Numbered from the stretch's first letter, positions 1 through 8,981 are shown. The stretch is 64,000 bases of DNA from an uncultured Litoreibacter sp. (GCA_947492995.1 CANLOU010000001.1:186001-250000); one strand, 5' to 3'. A program made the numbers and translations. The notes: generated by a model from the sequence alone, not told the origin.

Positions 1-246
1 GGTGCGGCCTTTGTCGTTTAGGTGGGCTCCTTTGGAGAGGAAAAGAGTTTCTAGGCGGTCGGGGACTTCGCCCATTCCGAGGCTTTCCAGCAGTTTAAGG
101 GCCGTGTCGTAGATGGCTTTGAGGTCCGCATCCGAGAGCGGCTTATAGGCCCCGCCGATCTGGCCAGCGGGCGCGGGATTGACCACCGGTGGGGCGGCGC
201 GAAGGGCGAGGCGGGCGCTGCGGCCACCGGATTGACGTCTGCTCAT
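1..246 (-). CDS. MttB-family (trimethylamine/betaine) methyltransferase, N-terminal part
   Basis: Only the first 82 codons are inside the window; the frame is open to the left edge. The start codon is the ATG whose complement is at 244-246. The protein begins MSRRQSGGRSARLALR, then a Pro/Ala/Gly-rich linker, then a helical stretch GAYKPLSDADLKAIYDTALK. This arginine-rich start followed by LSDADL is what I recall from roseobacter MttB-like proteins. The family transfers a methyl group from quaternary or tertiary amines to a corrinoid protein; members without pyrrolysine act on betaines, and which type this is cannot be judged from the fragment. It is divergent from a flavoprotein of the dimethylglycine dehydrogenase type, which fits amine demethylation. 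No strong ribosome binding site is visible. Confidence 0.7.
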   Translation of the reverse strand, partial: MSRRQSGGRSARLALRAAPPVVNPAPAGQIGGAYKPLSDADLKAIYDTALKLLESLGMGEVPDRLETLFLSKGAHLNDKGRT

Positions 247-277
247 GTGCCGAGGTGAGCCGTGAATGGGCGATCAG

Positions 278-296
278 GCAAGCAAAAACTGCTTGC
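278..296. promoter_or_regulatory. Candidate operator in divergent promoter region
   Basis: A perfect inverted repeat, GCAAGCA-N5-TGCTTGC, lies between the divergent methyltransferase and flavoprotein genes. Its size and symmetry suit a dimeric repressor or activator. No regulator gene is adjacent in the window, so the ligand and protein are unknown. Confidence 0.4.
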
Positions 297-404
297 GGTT
301 CGGGATCGCTGAAATCGGGTTTTGATAGGTTGAAATGAGGGGCCTGCGGGATTGACCACGGGCACATTTTGGATGTGGATAGCGCGAGCAAAAGGAGCGC
401 CGCC

Positions 405-2822
405 ATGAAGACCAGAACCAGAGCCGTTGTCATCGGGGGCGGCATTGCAGGGTGCTCGACGCTGTATCACCTGACGCAAGAGGGCTGGTCGGATGTGGTG
501 CTGATCGAGCGCGACGAGCTGACATCGGGGACCACGTGGCATTCGGCGGCGCAGGTGACGAATTTCGGAATGAACCAGACCATGGTGGGGCTGAAGTCGC
601 ACTCCGTCGCTCTGTATAAGAAGCTGCGGGACGACCCGGACTATCCGGTCGGGTATCACCACGGCGATGGCGGTATTCGGTTGGCCAATACCGAGGCGCA
701 GATGGATGGGTACCGGCATTTCGCGTCGATGGCCGAAGGGATGGGCGTCACCTATGAAGTGTTGGATGCGGAGGAATGCGCGCGGCGGCACCCGCTGATT
801 TCGACCGAGAACCTGCTGGGCGGTTTGTGGGACGGGGAAGATGGCGACATTGACCCCGCGCAGCTGTGTCAGGCGCTGGCGTTTCATGCGCGCAAAGCGG
901 GGGCGGAGGTATATCGGCATACGGCGGTGACCGGGTTGGTGCAGCATAGCGACGACACGTGGACGGTTCAGACCACCAATGGCGATATTGATTGTGATGT
1001 TGTGGTGAATGCTGGTGGGTACCGGGTGAACGAAGTCGCGGCGATGATGGGGGTGCAGCACCCCGTGGCCTCGATGGAGCACCAGTATTTTATCACGGAG
1101 GATATTCCGGCGATTGCCGAAGCCGGTCATCGAATGCCGCTGCTGCGCTGCCCGATTTCGGATTACTATTCGCGGCAGGAAAAGGGTGGCTTGCTGGTCG
1201 GGTTTTACGAGCAGGATTGCAGGCCTTGGGGGATGGACGGGATTGACCCCGCCTTTGCCAACGACCTGTGCCCCGACGATCTGGACCGCGTGATGGACGT
1301 GCTGGAAGGCGCGTTTGAGCGGATGCCTGCGCTGATGGAGGTGGGCATTAAGCGCGTGGTAAACGGGCCGATAACCTACACGATTGACGGGGCCCCCTTG
1401 GTGGGGCCGATCCCGGGCAAACGCAACGCGTTTTGCATCATTGGCTTGCGGGCCGGTGTCGGCGAAGGCGGCGGGCATGGCTGGCTGCTGGCCCAGCAGA
1501 TTGTGCATGGCGAGGCGGAGTATGACACGTGGTGCATCGACCCACGGCGGTTCACGGGGCATGGCAATGTGGAGCTGACCTCGCTGAAGGCGATTGAAGA
1601 TTATCAGAACGAGTTCCGGTTCCATTTCCCGCATGAGCATCGGCCTGCGGGGCGGCCTGCGAAGACAACACCTTTGACGCCTGTTTTGGCCGCAGAAGGC
1701 GCGGAGTTTACGGTCGTGAATGGCTGGGAGCGGGTGGATTACATGCGGCCCTCGGAGGAATTCGAGGAGACGTTGGGCTTTGGGTTCAACGAGGCGTTTG
1801 ACGTGGTCAAACGCGACGTGGAGATGGTGCAATCGGGCGTCGGGCTTTGTGAAGTGAACGGGTTCAACCGGTTTGAAATCACCGGCGCGGATGCGCGGGA
1901 CTGGCTGGACGGGGTTTTCTGCGGGCGGGTGACGCGTAAGGAAGGCCGTGTGGGGCTGGGATATTTCCTGAACCATCAGGGCAATATCAAGGGCGAGGCC
2001 ACGGTGGCCAACCTGCCGGGTGAGCGCATTTGGTGGGGCTCTGCCGCCGCCGCCGAGTGGCATGACATGGACTGGCTTCAGAGCCTTATGCCTGAGATGT
2101 CGGATATTCAGGTCAGGTCGCTGACCAATGACTGGACCATTCTGGTGCTGGCGGGGCCGAAGTCGCGGGACGTGTTGTCTGCGGTCAGCCGCGCGGATTG
2201 GTCGAAGGAGGCGTTTCCGTGGTTGTCAGTGCGCGAAGCGTTCATCGGGATCGCGCCTGCGGTGGTGATGGGGGTCAGCTTCTCGGGGGAACTGGCGTAT
2301 GAAATCCACGTGCCCAACGCGCAGCTTTACGCGGCCTATCTGGCGCTCAGAAAGGCTGGCGAGGCGCATGGCATGGGCATGTTTGGCGCGCGGGCCGTTG
2401 AGTCGATGCGCATGGAGAAGGGCTACATGCATTGGAAGGCCGACCTGATTACCGAGTTCAACCCGCTTGAGGCGGGGCTGGACCGGTTCGTGCATATGGG
2501 TAAGGACTTCATCGGCAAGCCCGCGTTGCAGGAGATGATTAACGCTGGGCCGCGCAAGCAATTGGTGGTGCTGGAGATCGACGCGACCCATGCGCCGAGC
2601 CATGGCGGGGCGTCAGTACGTGATGGAGACCGCGTTATCGGGACCGTGACAAGTGCGGATTGGGGGCATCGGCTGGGCAAGAACCTTGCCTATGCCTATG
2701 TCGAACCAAGATTTGAGGCGGTCGGCAGCAGCGTGATGGTCGATGTGGTTGGCATCCCCCACCCCGCCAAAGTCGTGACGCGCGGCGGGTATGATCCGGC
2801 GAATATGCGGGTGAAGGCTTAG
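405..2822 (+). CDS. FAD-dependent dehydrogenase of the dimethylglycine/sarcosine dehydrogenase family
   Basis: An 805-residue two-part flavoprotein. The start MKTRTRAVVIGGG is chosen because AAAGGAG precedes it; an earlier in-frame ATG at 369 lacks this. Residues 8-17 form the FAD dinucleotide motif VIGGGIAGC, and GTTWHSAAQ near residues 42-50 carries His46, matching the histidine that binds FAD covalently in dimethylglycine dehydrogenase. From about residue 460 to the end it resembles the GcvT aminomethyltransferase fold, which in this family hands the released one-carbon unit to tetrahydrofolate. The expected reaction is oxidative N-demethylation of a methylated glycine or related amine. 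The divergent MttB-family gene supports a role in methylamine or betaine use. The true substrate cannot be told from sequence. Confidence 0.85.
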   Translation: MKTRTRAVVIGGGIAGCSTLYHLTQEGWSDVVLIERDELTSGTTWHSAAQVTNFGMNQTMVGLKSHSVALYKKLRDDPDYPVGYHHGDGGIRLANTEAQMDGYRHFASMAEGMGVTYEVLDAEECARRHPLISTENLLGGLWDGEDGDIDPAQLCQALAFHARKAGAEVYRHTAVTGLVQHSDDTWTVQTTNGDIDCDVVVNAGGYRVNEVAAMMGVQHPVASMEHQYFITEDIPAIAEAGHRMPLLRCPISDYYSRQEKGGLLVGFYEQDCRPWGMDGIDPAFANDLCPDDLDRVMDVLEGAFERMPALMEVGIKRVVNGPITYTIDGAPLVGPIPGKRNAFCIIGLRAGVGEGGGHGWLLAQQIVHGEAEYDTWCIDPRRFTGHGNVELTSLKAIEDYQNEFRFHFPHEHRPAGRPAKTTPLTPVLAAEGAEFTVVNGWERVDYMRPSEEFEETLGFGFNEAFDVVKRDVEMVQSGVGLCEVNGFNRFEITGADARDWLDGVFCGRVTRKEGRVGLGYFLNHQGNIKGEATVANLPGERIWWGSAAAAEWHDMDWLQSLMPEMSDIQVRSLTNDWTILVLAGPKSRDVLSAVSRADWSKEAFPWLSVREAFIGIAPAVVMGVSFSGELAYEIHVPNAQLYAAYLALRKAGEAHGMGMFGARAVESMRMEKGYMHWKADLITEFNPLEAGLDRFVHMGKDFIGKPALQEMINAGPRKQLVVLEIDATHAPSHGGASVRDGDRVIGTVTSADWGHRLGKNLAYAYVEPRFEAVGSSVMVDVVGIPHPAKVVTRGGYDPANMRVKA

Positions 2823-2863
2823 GTGTTCGGGGTTATCTGATTGGAACCCGAAGGGACGTCTGG

Positions 2864-2886
2864 CTAGAGCCCGTAGCGGGAAAAGG
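2864..2886. repeat. Short dispersed repeat, copy 1 (CTAGAGCC type)
   Basis: The stretch CTAGAGCCCGTAGCGGGA lies 41 bp after the flavoprotein stop and runs into the palindrome cluster. A 19-of-22 match is found at 20029-20050. The inner TAGCGGGA also pairs with TCCCGCTA at 3001-3008, so the palindrome cluster is itself enclosed by an 8-bp inverted repeat. Confidence 0.35.
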
Positions 2887-2975
2887 CCGTTCGAACGGCC
2901 TTGTGCGCACGAATTGCAATTCGTGCTCAAAAACGTCTTCGAAGACGTTTGCCACAATCCGCTTCGAAGCGGATT
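2883..2975. repeat. Four tandem 20-bp perfect palindromes at 24-25 bp spacing
   Basis: Four different perfect 20-bp palindromes follow each other: 2883-2902 AAGGCCGTTCGAACGGCCTT, 2907-2926 GCACGAATTGCAATTCGTGC, 2931-2950 AAACGTCTTCGAAGACGTTT and 2956-2975 AATCCGCTTCGAAGCGGATT. Their centres are 24, 24 and 25 bp apart, separated by 4-5 bp spacers. Three have a TTCGAA core. They lie between convergent genes ending at 2822 and 3040. Each could form a hairpin in RNA from either strand. Confidence 0.9.
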
Positions 2976-2979
2976 TTTT
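2956..2979 (+). terminator. Possible intrinsic terminator of the flavoprotein gene
   Basis: The last palindrome of the cluster forms a 10-bp stem with no designed loop and runs straight into six T residues on the plus strand. That is terminator-like for the gene ending at 2822, although the other three palindromes lack a T-run. Confidence 0.4.
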
Positions 2980-3039
2980 CAGATCCGAACGACCGCTGCG
3001 TCCCGCTAAGCAGACCTTTCGAAATAAGAGAACCGTGGC

Positions 3040-3729
3040 CTAGCTGCGCCCCAAACCCGGGACGGTTTCCATGTCGATGCCGTTTACGGTCTGCCCTTCG
3101 GCGTCGCTGCGGCAGCCTGCGATGTAGCGTTTCAAAAGACCCACGTAGAAATTGATCTCGTCCTGACGCATGGACATGCGTTTGAGTTGCCGCCTGATCG
3201 CGTCGGAATTGTTGTCAATCACCTCGGGCGGGGTGTCGCGGGCGATGGACAGAATATCGAGCAGCGGATTGACGATGTCGCGCAGAACCTCCACGGCGAT
3301 GCGTTCACGCATTGTGGTGCTGTCCATGCTGAGGTTAGGGTCGAAGCGGAAGGCCGACTTGATCGACCCGACATATTCGCGGACCCGCACCATGATGACC
3401 TCAAGCCCGTCCTCTGCCTTTGTGCATAGCATCCGCAGACCGCCCAGCGTGACGCCGGGCAAGGTGACGCTGAAATCCGGGATGGAAACGACGTTGTCGC
3501 CCCCTTTGAGGCTGCGGAGCGCGTTCCTCAACGCCGCTGCCAAGTCGGCGGTGAACAGCTCCGCCAAGCTGCGGCCCTGTTTGAAGCTGTAACGATTGCG
3601 GATATCTGTGTGTTGAAGTTCGACCGATGTCACACGAATGTCGGGGTCCCCTGACGCGCTTTTGCCGCGGGTCAGATGCACAACGAACCGGTCACTATCG
3701 CTTATATCATGAGCTTCGAGGGAGTTCAT
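3040..3729 (-). CDS. Hypothetical protein, 229 aa
   Basis: I do not recognise this protein. It is soluble in appearance, with no signal peptide or membrane helix. The N-terminal half is beta-rich (VVHLTRGKSASGDPDIRVTS and a stretch around FSVTLPGVTLGGLRM), and the C-terminal half is helical (about residues 140-215, RIAVEVLRDIVNPLLDIL to MRQDEINFYVGLLKRYIAG). It is divergent from the CheB-CheR-PAS gene with 218 bp between, so the two may share control. No paralogue is seen in the window. Confidence 0.7.
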   Translation of the reverse strand: MNSLEAHDISDSDRFVVHLTRGKSASGDPDIRVTSVELQHTDIRNRYSFKQGRSLAELFTADLAAALRNALRSLKGGDNVVSIPDFSVTLPGVTLGGLRMLCTKAEDGLEVIMVRVREYVGSIKSAFRFDPNLSMDSTTMRERIAVEVLRDIVNPLLDILSIARDTPPEVIDNNSDAIRRQLKRMSMRQDEINFYVGLLKRYIAGCRSDAEGQTVNGIDMETVPGLGRS

Positions 3730-3787
3730 TGGTCACACCGCCTTCCGGTTTTACCCACTTATCCCGTTTACCTTTAAGCAAACTTTG

Positions 3788-3802
3788 TTAACAAATCGTT
3801 TA
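3788..3802. promoter_or_regulatory. CtrA-like half-match upstream of the CheB-CheR-PAS gene
   Basis: TTAA-N7-TTTA differs by one base from the alphaproteobacterial CtrA consensus TTAA-N7-TTAA. It sits about 150 bp upstream of 3948 in an AT-rich divergent promoter region. CtrA controls motility genes in roseobacters, so the position is plausible, but one near-match is weak evidence. Confidence 0.25.
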
Positions 3803-3947
3803 CGTCTTAAATTATCTTAGAATGGCAACATTCGGCTTGGAGCCCCGCCCAATATATGGGTAGGCTTTGGGAAATTATCTGTTCGATTAACCTGTTCAAT
3901 CATTTCTCCATCGCTCAATTGGGCCAACCGGCCAACAGGAATTTGCA

Positions 3948-6900
3948 ATGACGGACACGGAAGAGAAAGTGGATTTTCCACTGATAGTCGGGATTGGGTC
4001 CTCCGCCGGCGGATTGGAAGCGCTGAGAGAATTGGCCACCAGCCTGCCCACCGACAACGGCTGCGCCTATGTGGTGGTGCAACACATGTCGCCACAGCAC
4101 AAAAGCCTGATGACCAGCCTGATCGCCAGCGAAACCGACCTGCAAGTGATGGACATTGTGGACGGGCTGACACCGGAGCCCGACACCATCTACGTCACCC
4201 CACCGCGCGCCGACGTGATTATGAAAGAAAAGAAGCTGCGGCTGCTGCCCCCCAGCGAAGAGATGGGCAAACCGAAGCCATCGGTTGACCGGTTCCTTAT
4301 CAGCCTTGCCGCCGACTGCGGTGACCGGTCGATGGGGATCATCCTGTCCGGCACCGGATCCGACGGGGCCTACGGCGTGCAGGCCGTGCGCGAGGTGGGC
4401 GGCATCACCATCGCTCAGGATGACGAGTCCGCCAAATATGACGGGATGCCGAAGGCCGCCATCGCCACCGGCTGCGTGGACCTGATCCTGCGCCCCAGCG
4501 ACATTGCCATCCACCTCAAAAAGATCGTCGACAGCCCACGCAACCTTGAACAATTCCGCACCGACGCGGGCGACATGTCCCCGGTCTCGGGCATTTTGCA
4601 GATTGTGCTGGCCCGCACCCGCGTGGACTTCCGCGAATACAAACAATCCACCGTGCTGCGCCGCATTGACCGCCGCATGACCGCGCTGGGCATCCCAACC
4701 GTCGAAGACTACGTCATCTATTGCCGCAACGAGCCGCGCGAGGTGGACGCGCTGTTCAAGGACCTGTTGATCTCGGTCACGCGGTTTTTCCGCGACCGGG
4801 AGGAATTCGAGGACCTTCAGACCCACATCCAAGAGCTGGTGGACATGCGCAAGGAGCGGCCCCTGCGGGTTTGGGTTGCGGGCTGCGCCACCGGCGAGGA
4901 GGTCTATTCCATCGCCATCCTGCTGGCCGAGGCCATGGGGGGCGCCGCCGAACTGGTGCGGTCCAAGACCCAGATTTTTGCCACCGACATTGACCGCGCA
5001 GCGCTGGACTACGCGCGCAAGGGCCAGTACCCGCAGGGCGCGTTACTGGACGTGCCCAAGGCCCTGTCCGACAAATACTTCATCCAACAATCCGAGGGCG
5101 TCCGGGTCATTGAGGCGTTGCGCGCCGTGGTGCTGTTTTCGGACCACAACCTGTGCCAGGACCCGCCCTTCCTGAACATGGACCTGATCTGCTGCCGCAA
5201 CCTGATGATCTACTTTTCGGGCAAGCTGCAAACACGGGTGTTCTCGCGCCTGCATTACGCCATGAAGCAAAACGGCTACCTGTTTCTGGGCACCGCCGAA
5301 AGCGTCACCGGATCAGACCAGCTGTTCACCGAGGTCGCGGAAAACCCCCATATCTTCCGCAAACGTGCGCTTCGCAAAAAGGACCAAGTGGTTGCAAAGG
5401 CGTTTGAAGGCAGCTGGACCAGCCAGAAGGCCCGCAAGCCGCTGCCAAAGCCGCAACCCGAGGTCGTACCGACGGAACGGCTGATGTTTGACGCGCTGGC
5501 GCGCTCGCTTGGGGAAAACTCTATTCTTGTGTCCGCCGACCACAGCTTCCTGCGGGTCTACGGCGACATTACGCCCTATGTGAACCTGTCCGAAAACTCC
5601 TCGCTGAACCTGCAGCTGAGCCTGCTGAAATCACCCTACCGCGAAGAGGCGCGCACCCTTGTGACGCTGGCGCTGAAACATGACCAACGCCGGATGGGCA
5701 CCAAACACACATTGATCGAGGACGAGGACCGCATGGTCCGGCTGGAGGCAATCCCGATCCAAGCCCCCGCAATTGACGAACGGCTGGCCCTGATGGTCAT
5801 CAGCTCGTGGGCGAAGGAGGATTTCCAAGACAGCGCCAAACATGAGGGCGGTGGCACGGACACGACACGGGACGACCACCTGCGCGAGCTGGACCAAGAG
5901 CTGGCCACCACCCGCGAGGCGCTACAACAGACCATTGAGGAACTTGAGACCTCGAACGAAGAACTGCAGGCCCTCAACGAAGAACTGCAATCGACCAACG
6001 AGGAATTGCAGGCCACCAACGAGGAACTGGAGACCTCGAACGAAGAGCTGCAATCGACCAATGAGGAACTGATTACGGTGAACGAGGAATTGCAGGTCAA
6101 TTCTTCTGAGCTGATGGGGCTGAACGCCGAACTGGCCTCCCTGCTGGGCAATGTGCCAGTGCCGCTTTTGGTGCTTGATAACGCCTTGCAGATTGTGCGC
6201 GCCAGCAACGCCGCGATGGACTTGTTCAGCATCTCGGAGCCATTGCGCAACCCGCATCTGAGCCAAATCCATCTGCCCGAAGGGTTCCCGCGACTGGTCG
6301 AATTCTGCAACGAAGCGCTGAAGCTTGGCGAGACCATCAACGAAGACTTTGTCACCGACAGCGGCCCCTACACGCTGCAATGCGCCCCATTTACCGGCGA
6401 CGGCGGGCAGATGATCGGGACCACCCTGGTTTTCCTGCGGTCGCCGCCCGCCATTCAGTCACTGGCCAACGAGCTGCACCAATTGCTGAGCAACGCGCCT
6501 GTCTACCTGCTGCAACATGACGAGGGCGGGCTGGTGACCCGGCTGAGCACCAGCATGTCTGACATGCTGGGCATTGAGGCAGAAAAGGCCATTGGCATGC
6601 CGATTGACGCGTTACTCAAACGCGTGAACCTTGCGACGGATAACGGACTTTCCGTGCTGCTGGACGGGCAGCCCTATGACGAACCCATCCCGCTGCGCCA
6701 CGCAGATGGCAGCATCAAATGGCTGGCCGCAATGCGCCACGCTTATACGGACCCGACGAGCGGGCAGCTGGTGGTTGTCATATTGGGCACCGACATCACC
6801 GAGATGATTGGTGCCAACGCGGCGATCGACATCAGCAACCGGTCGCTTGAGCTGATGGAGGACATCTCTGACACCGGCTACTGGCGGGTCGATCTTACGG

Positions 6901-7562
6901 CCAACAAGGTACATTGGTCGGAACGGGTCTACGACATCCATGGGCTGGACCCTGACAGCTTTCAGCCCGACCTTGAAAGCGGCATTGACGCCTACCACGA
7001 AGACGATCGCCAGCTGGTAAGCGACTGCATTGAGACGGCCGTTGAAACAGCCGGGTCTTTCGACTTCAAAGCCCGGATTATCAAGAAAGATGGTCGGCCA
7101 ATTTGGGTGCATTCGATGGGGTCGGCAACCAAAGACCCCGTCGGCACCGTGACGGCCATTGTGGGCTCCTTTCGCGACGTCACAGACGAAATCGCGACCG
7201 ACCGCAGGCTGATGGAAGTGGAGACGCTTATCGACCGCGAGGACATTGGGTTCTATTCCTACGACATCCTGACGGATGTCGCCTATTGGAGCCCAAGCTG
7301 CTACCGCGTCTTGCGGGTCGACCCCAAGAACGAGGCCAGTTTTGAGCTGATCCACGCGATGGTGGACGAGGAAGACCAAGACCGCTTCCTGCAACACCGC
7401 GAACGCACCATCGAAAAGGGCCGCCCCTACCGCGACGACTTCAAGATCACCGCGGGCAATGGCAGCCGCCACGTGATGACCGTCGAGATGTCTGCCAGCA
7501 AAGACGGGCAGGACCGCGTGTCGAATTACTTTGGAGCGATCACCCTGACCTCATTGAAATAG
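3948..7562 (+). CDS. CheB-CheR-PAS fusion signalling protein
   Basis: A 1204-residue multidomain protein. Residues 13-190 are a CheB-type methylesterase domain with GIGSSAGG (Ser19), QHMSP (His46) and SGTGSDGA (Asp139) in the expected triad order; no receiver domain precedes it. Residues about 215-475 are a CheR methyltransferase with the SAM motif VAGCATGEE and CRNLMIYF. Residues about 640-725 form a coiled coil of near-identical units of the type NEELQSTNEEL. After it come three or four PAS-like segments (about 735, 850, 970 and 1095 onward), the third and fourth with the TGYWRVDL and GFYSYDI starts. The protein ends in the last PAS; no histidine kinase follows, so output must go through the enzymatic domains or a partner. 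No other chemotaxis gene is nearby. Confidence 0.9.
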   Translation: MTDTEEKVDFPLIVGIGSSAGGLEALRELATSLPTDNGCAYVVVQHMSPQHKSLMTSLIASETDLQVMDIVDGLTPEPDTIYVTPPRADVIMKEKKLRLLPPSEEMGKPKPSVDRFLISLAADCGDRSMGIILSGTGSDGAYGVQAVREVGGITIAQDDESAKYDGMPKAAIATGCVDLILRPSDIAIHLKKIVDSPRNLEQFRTDAGDMSPVSGILQIVLARTRVDFREYKQSTVLRRIDRRMTALGIPTVEDYVIYCRNEPREVDALFKDLLISVTRFFRDREEFEDLQTHIQELVDMRKERPLRVWVAGCATGEEVYSIAILLAEAMGGAAELVRSKTQIFATDIDRAALDYARKGQYPQGALLDVPKALSDKYFIQQSEGVRVIEALRAVVLFSDHNLCQDPPFLNMDLICCRNLMIYFSGKLQTRVFSRLHYAMKQNGYLFLGTAESVTGSDQLFTEVAENPHIFRKRALRKKDQVVAKAFEGSWTSQKARKPLPKPQPEVVPTERLMFDALARSLGENSILVSADHSFLRVYGDITPYVNLSENSSLNLQLSLLKSPYREEARTLVTLALKHDQRRMGTKHTLIEDEDRMVRLEAIPIQAPAIDERLALMVISSWAKEDFQDSAKHEGGGTDTTRDDHLRELDQELATTREALQQTIEELETSNEELQALNEELQSTNEELQATNEELETSNEELQSTNEELITVNEELQVNSSELMGLNAELASLLGNVPVPLLVLDNALQIVRASNAAMDLFSISEPLRNPHLSQIHLPEGFPRLVEFCNEALKLGETINEDFVTDSGPYTLQCAPFTGDGGQMIGTTLVFLRSPPAIQSLANELHQLLSNAPVYLLQHDEGGLVTRLSTSMSDMLGIEAEKAIGMPIDALLKRVNLATDNGLSVLLDGQPYDEPIPLRHADGSIKWLAAMRHAYTDPTSGQLVVVILGTDITEMIGANAAIDISNRSLELMEDISDTGYWRVDLTANKVHWSERVYDIHGLDPDSFQPDLESGIDAYHEDDRQLVSDCIETAVETAGSFDFKARIIKKDGRPIWVHSMGSATKDPVGTVTAIVGSFRDVTDEIATDRRLMEVETLIDREDIGFYSYDILTDVAYWSPSCYRVLRVDPKNEASFELIHAMVDEEDQDRFLQHRERTIEKGRPYRDDFKITAGNGSRHVMTVEMSASKDGQDRVSNYFGAITLTSLK

Positions 7563-7649
7563 CGCAACCGCGCGGTGACGCATTTTTGAACTCACAACCG
7601 CGCCAAACTTGGCTAGGGTTGAAGCCTGACTTGAAAGGACCTGCCCTCA

Positions 7650-8444
7650 ATGCGTTTCTTATTTCCCGCGCTTGCCGCCGCTGCGCTGAACTGGGCGGCC
7701 CTGCCCGCAGCCGCCGAAGACTGTGTGGACCAGACGCCCTGCGCATTGGACGGGCGGTCCTACCACGTCAAAGTCCCTGACGACTGGGACGGGGTGACCC
7801 CGATGCCGGTGATGCTGCATTTCCACGGCTGGGCGCGGCAGGGGACGTTGATTGTCAAACACGCCCGCATCTCGGGCGCGACCCGCAAGCGGGGCGTGCT
7901 GCTGCTGGCCCCCAACGGGCTGAACAAAAGCTGGGATTTTTGGCAACCCGGATCGCGCGACACCGATTTTGCCGCCGCGATTATTGAGGACGCGGCCAAG
8001 CGCTACCCCATCGACCGGTCGCGGATTTTCGTGTCGGGCTATTCGTGGGGGTCAAACATGGCGTGGCGCTATGCCTGCGAGAACGGGTCCGACGTGCGGG
8101 CCTTGCTGGCCGTGTCGGGCACGCTGGATCAGGACGAAGACTGCGAGACCGCACCTTTGGAAGTGCGCCATGTGCATGGGTTGAAAGACAACGTGCTGGA
8201 TTTCCCCTTTGGCGCGAATGGTGACACCACCAACGCCGTGGCGTTGTGGCGGCGGACGCTGGGCTGCGGCGACCCGACAGGGACCAGCAGCTACTCCACC
8301 ACCGATAAGGACCATTTCGAGCGCACCGTTTGGGACGACTGCACCGCTGGCAGCGTGACGCTGGACGTACACCCGCGTGGGCATTTCATCCCGAAGGGAT
8401 GGTTTGCCAAGCAGCTGGATGAATTGCTCGGGCTTGGCTCCTAA
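7650..8444 (+). CDS. Secreted alpha/beta hydrolase, PHB-depolymerase/feruloyl-esterase-like
   Basis: 264 residues beginning with a Sec signal peptide (MRFLFPALAAAALNWAALPA, cleavage likely after AAA near residue 22), so it should act in the periplasm or outside. The nucleophile elbow is GYSWG (near residue 134), and VMLHFHGW looks like the oxyanion-hole strand. A C-terminal GHFIP supplies a candidate histidine. Four or more cysteines in the mature part suggest disulfides. This pattern fits the LpqC/poly(3-hydroxybutyrate) depolymerase-like esterases, with substrate unknown. AAAGGAC precedes the start. Its TAA overlaps the stop of the next, convergent gene. Confidence 0.75.
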   Translation: MRFLFPALAAAALNWAALPAAAEDCVDQTPCALDGRSYHVKVPDDWDGVTPMPVMLHFHGWARQGTLIVKHARISGATRKRGVLLLAPNGLNKSWDFWQPGSRDTDFAAAIIEDAAKRYPIDRSRIFVSGYSWGSNMAWRYACENGSDVRALLAVSGTLDQDEDCETAPLEVRHVHGLKDNVLDFPFGANGDTTNAVALWRRTLGCGDPTGTSSYSTTDKDHFERTVWDDCTAGSVTLDVHPRGHFIPKGWFAKQLDELLGLGS

Positions 8445-8923
8445 CGCCGCGCCAACAAGAAGTGATTGCTGACGCCGATGGCCACCAACGCATAGACGAT
8501 ATGGCCGTACAGCGCGGCCCATGTGATACCCGTGAAGCCCAAAAACGCGGGCTGACCGGCCACCAGATGCGCCATGATATAAAGCGCAAACACCCATTGC
8601 GCGCAGCCAAACGCCACGGCGACGGCCCACCACGGCACCATCGGTGCGATCTTTTGCCAAAGCGGGCGCGCGATCAGCGCGAAGCCCAGCGGGTAGCCGA
8701 TGACCCCGGCGGTGTAGTGCAGCAGCTCGGCCATTTCCTTGGACGGGTTACCCGCGATGGCGCGCCAGACGGAGCCTGCCAGCGGCACGGGCGCGAGGCG
8801 GGACCCGCCTAAGGTTGGGCTGATGACTTGACCGTAGATGTCAAAAGCGGCGGTGGCGAGCGCGCCTGCCATCATCAGCATCAAGATGCCGCGTAGGGAA
8901 AGCGGGGATGTGGTGTCGGACAT
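8441..8923 (-). CDS. Integral membrane protein, 160 aa
   Basis: Four likely transmembrane helices (about residues 12-32, 62-85, 95-118 and 128-155). The stretch MAELLHYTAGVIGYPLGF holds a conserved-looking histidine and glycines. I know similar unnamed membrane proteins from roseobacters but no function. It is 58 bp downstream of the ABC permease gene on the same strand and may be co-transcribed. Between them lies the 10-bp palindrome CCTTCGAAGG. Its stop codon interlocks with that of the esterase gene. Confidence 0.7.
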   Translation of the reverse strand: MSDTTSPLSLRGILMLMMAGALATAAFDIYGQVISPTLGGSRLAPVPLAGSVWRAIAGNPSKEMAELLHYTAGVIGYPLGFALIARPLWQKIAPMVPWWAVAVAFGCAQWVFALYIMAHLVAGQPAFLGFTGITWAALYGHIVYALVAIGVSNHFLLARR

Positions 8924-8981
8924 GGGGGACCCTTCGAAGGTTTGACTACCCTTTGTTAACCCAGATGCCGCTCACGCGGAA

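Noticed and set aside
243-2063. 606-codon open frame on the minus strand
   Set aside because: It is antisense to the DMGDH-like gene, is rich in Arg, His and Pro, and lacks a binding site; a shadow caused by high GC.
5937-6100. CRISPR-like or satellite repeat
   Set aside because: The repetition encodes a coiled coil in frame; no spacers, no cas genes in the window.
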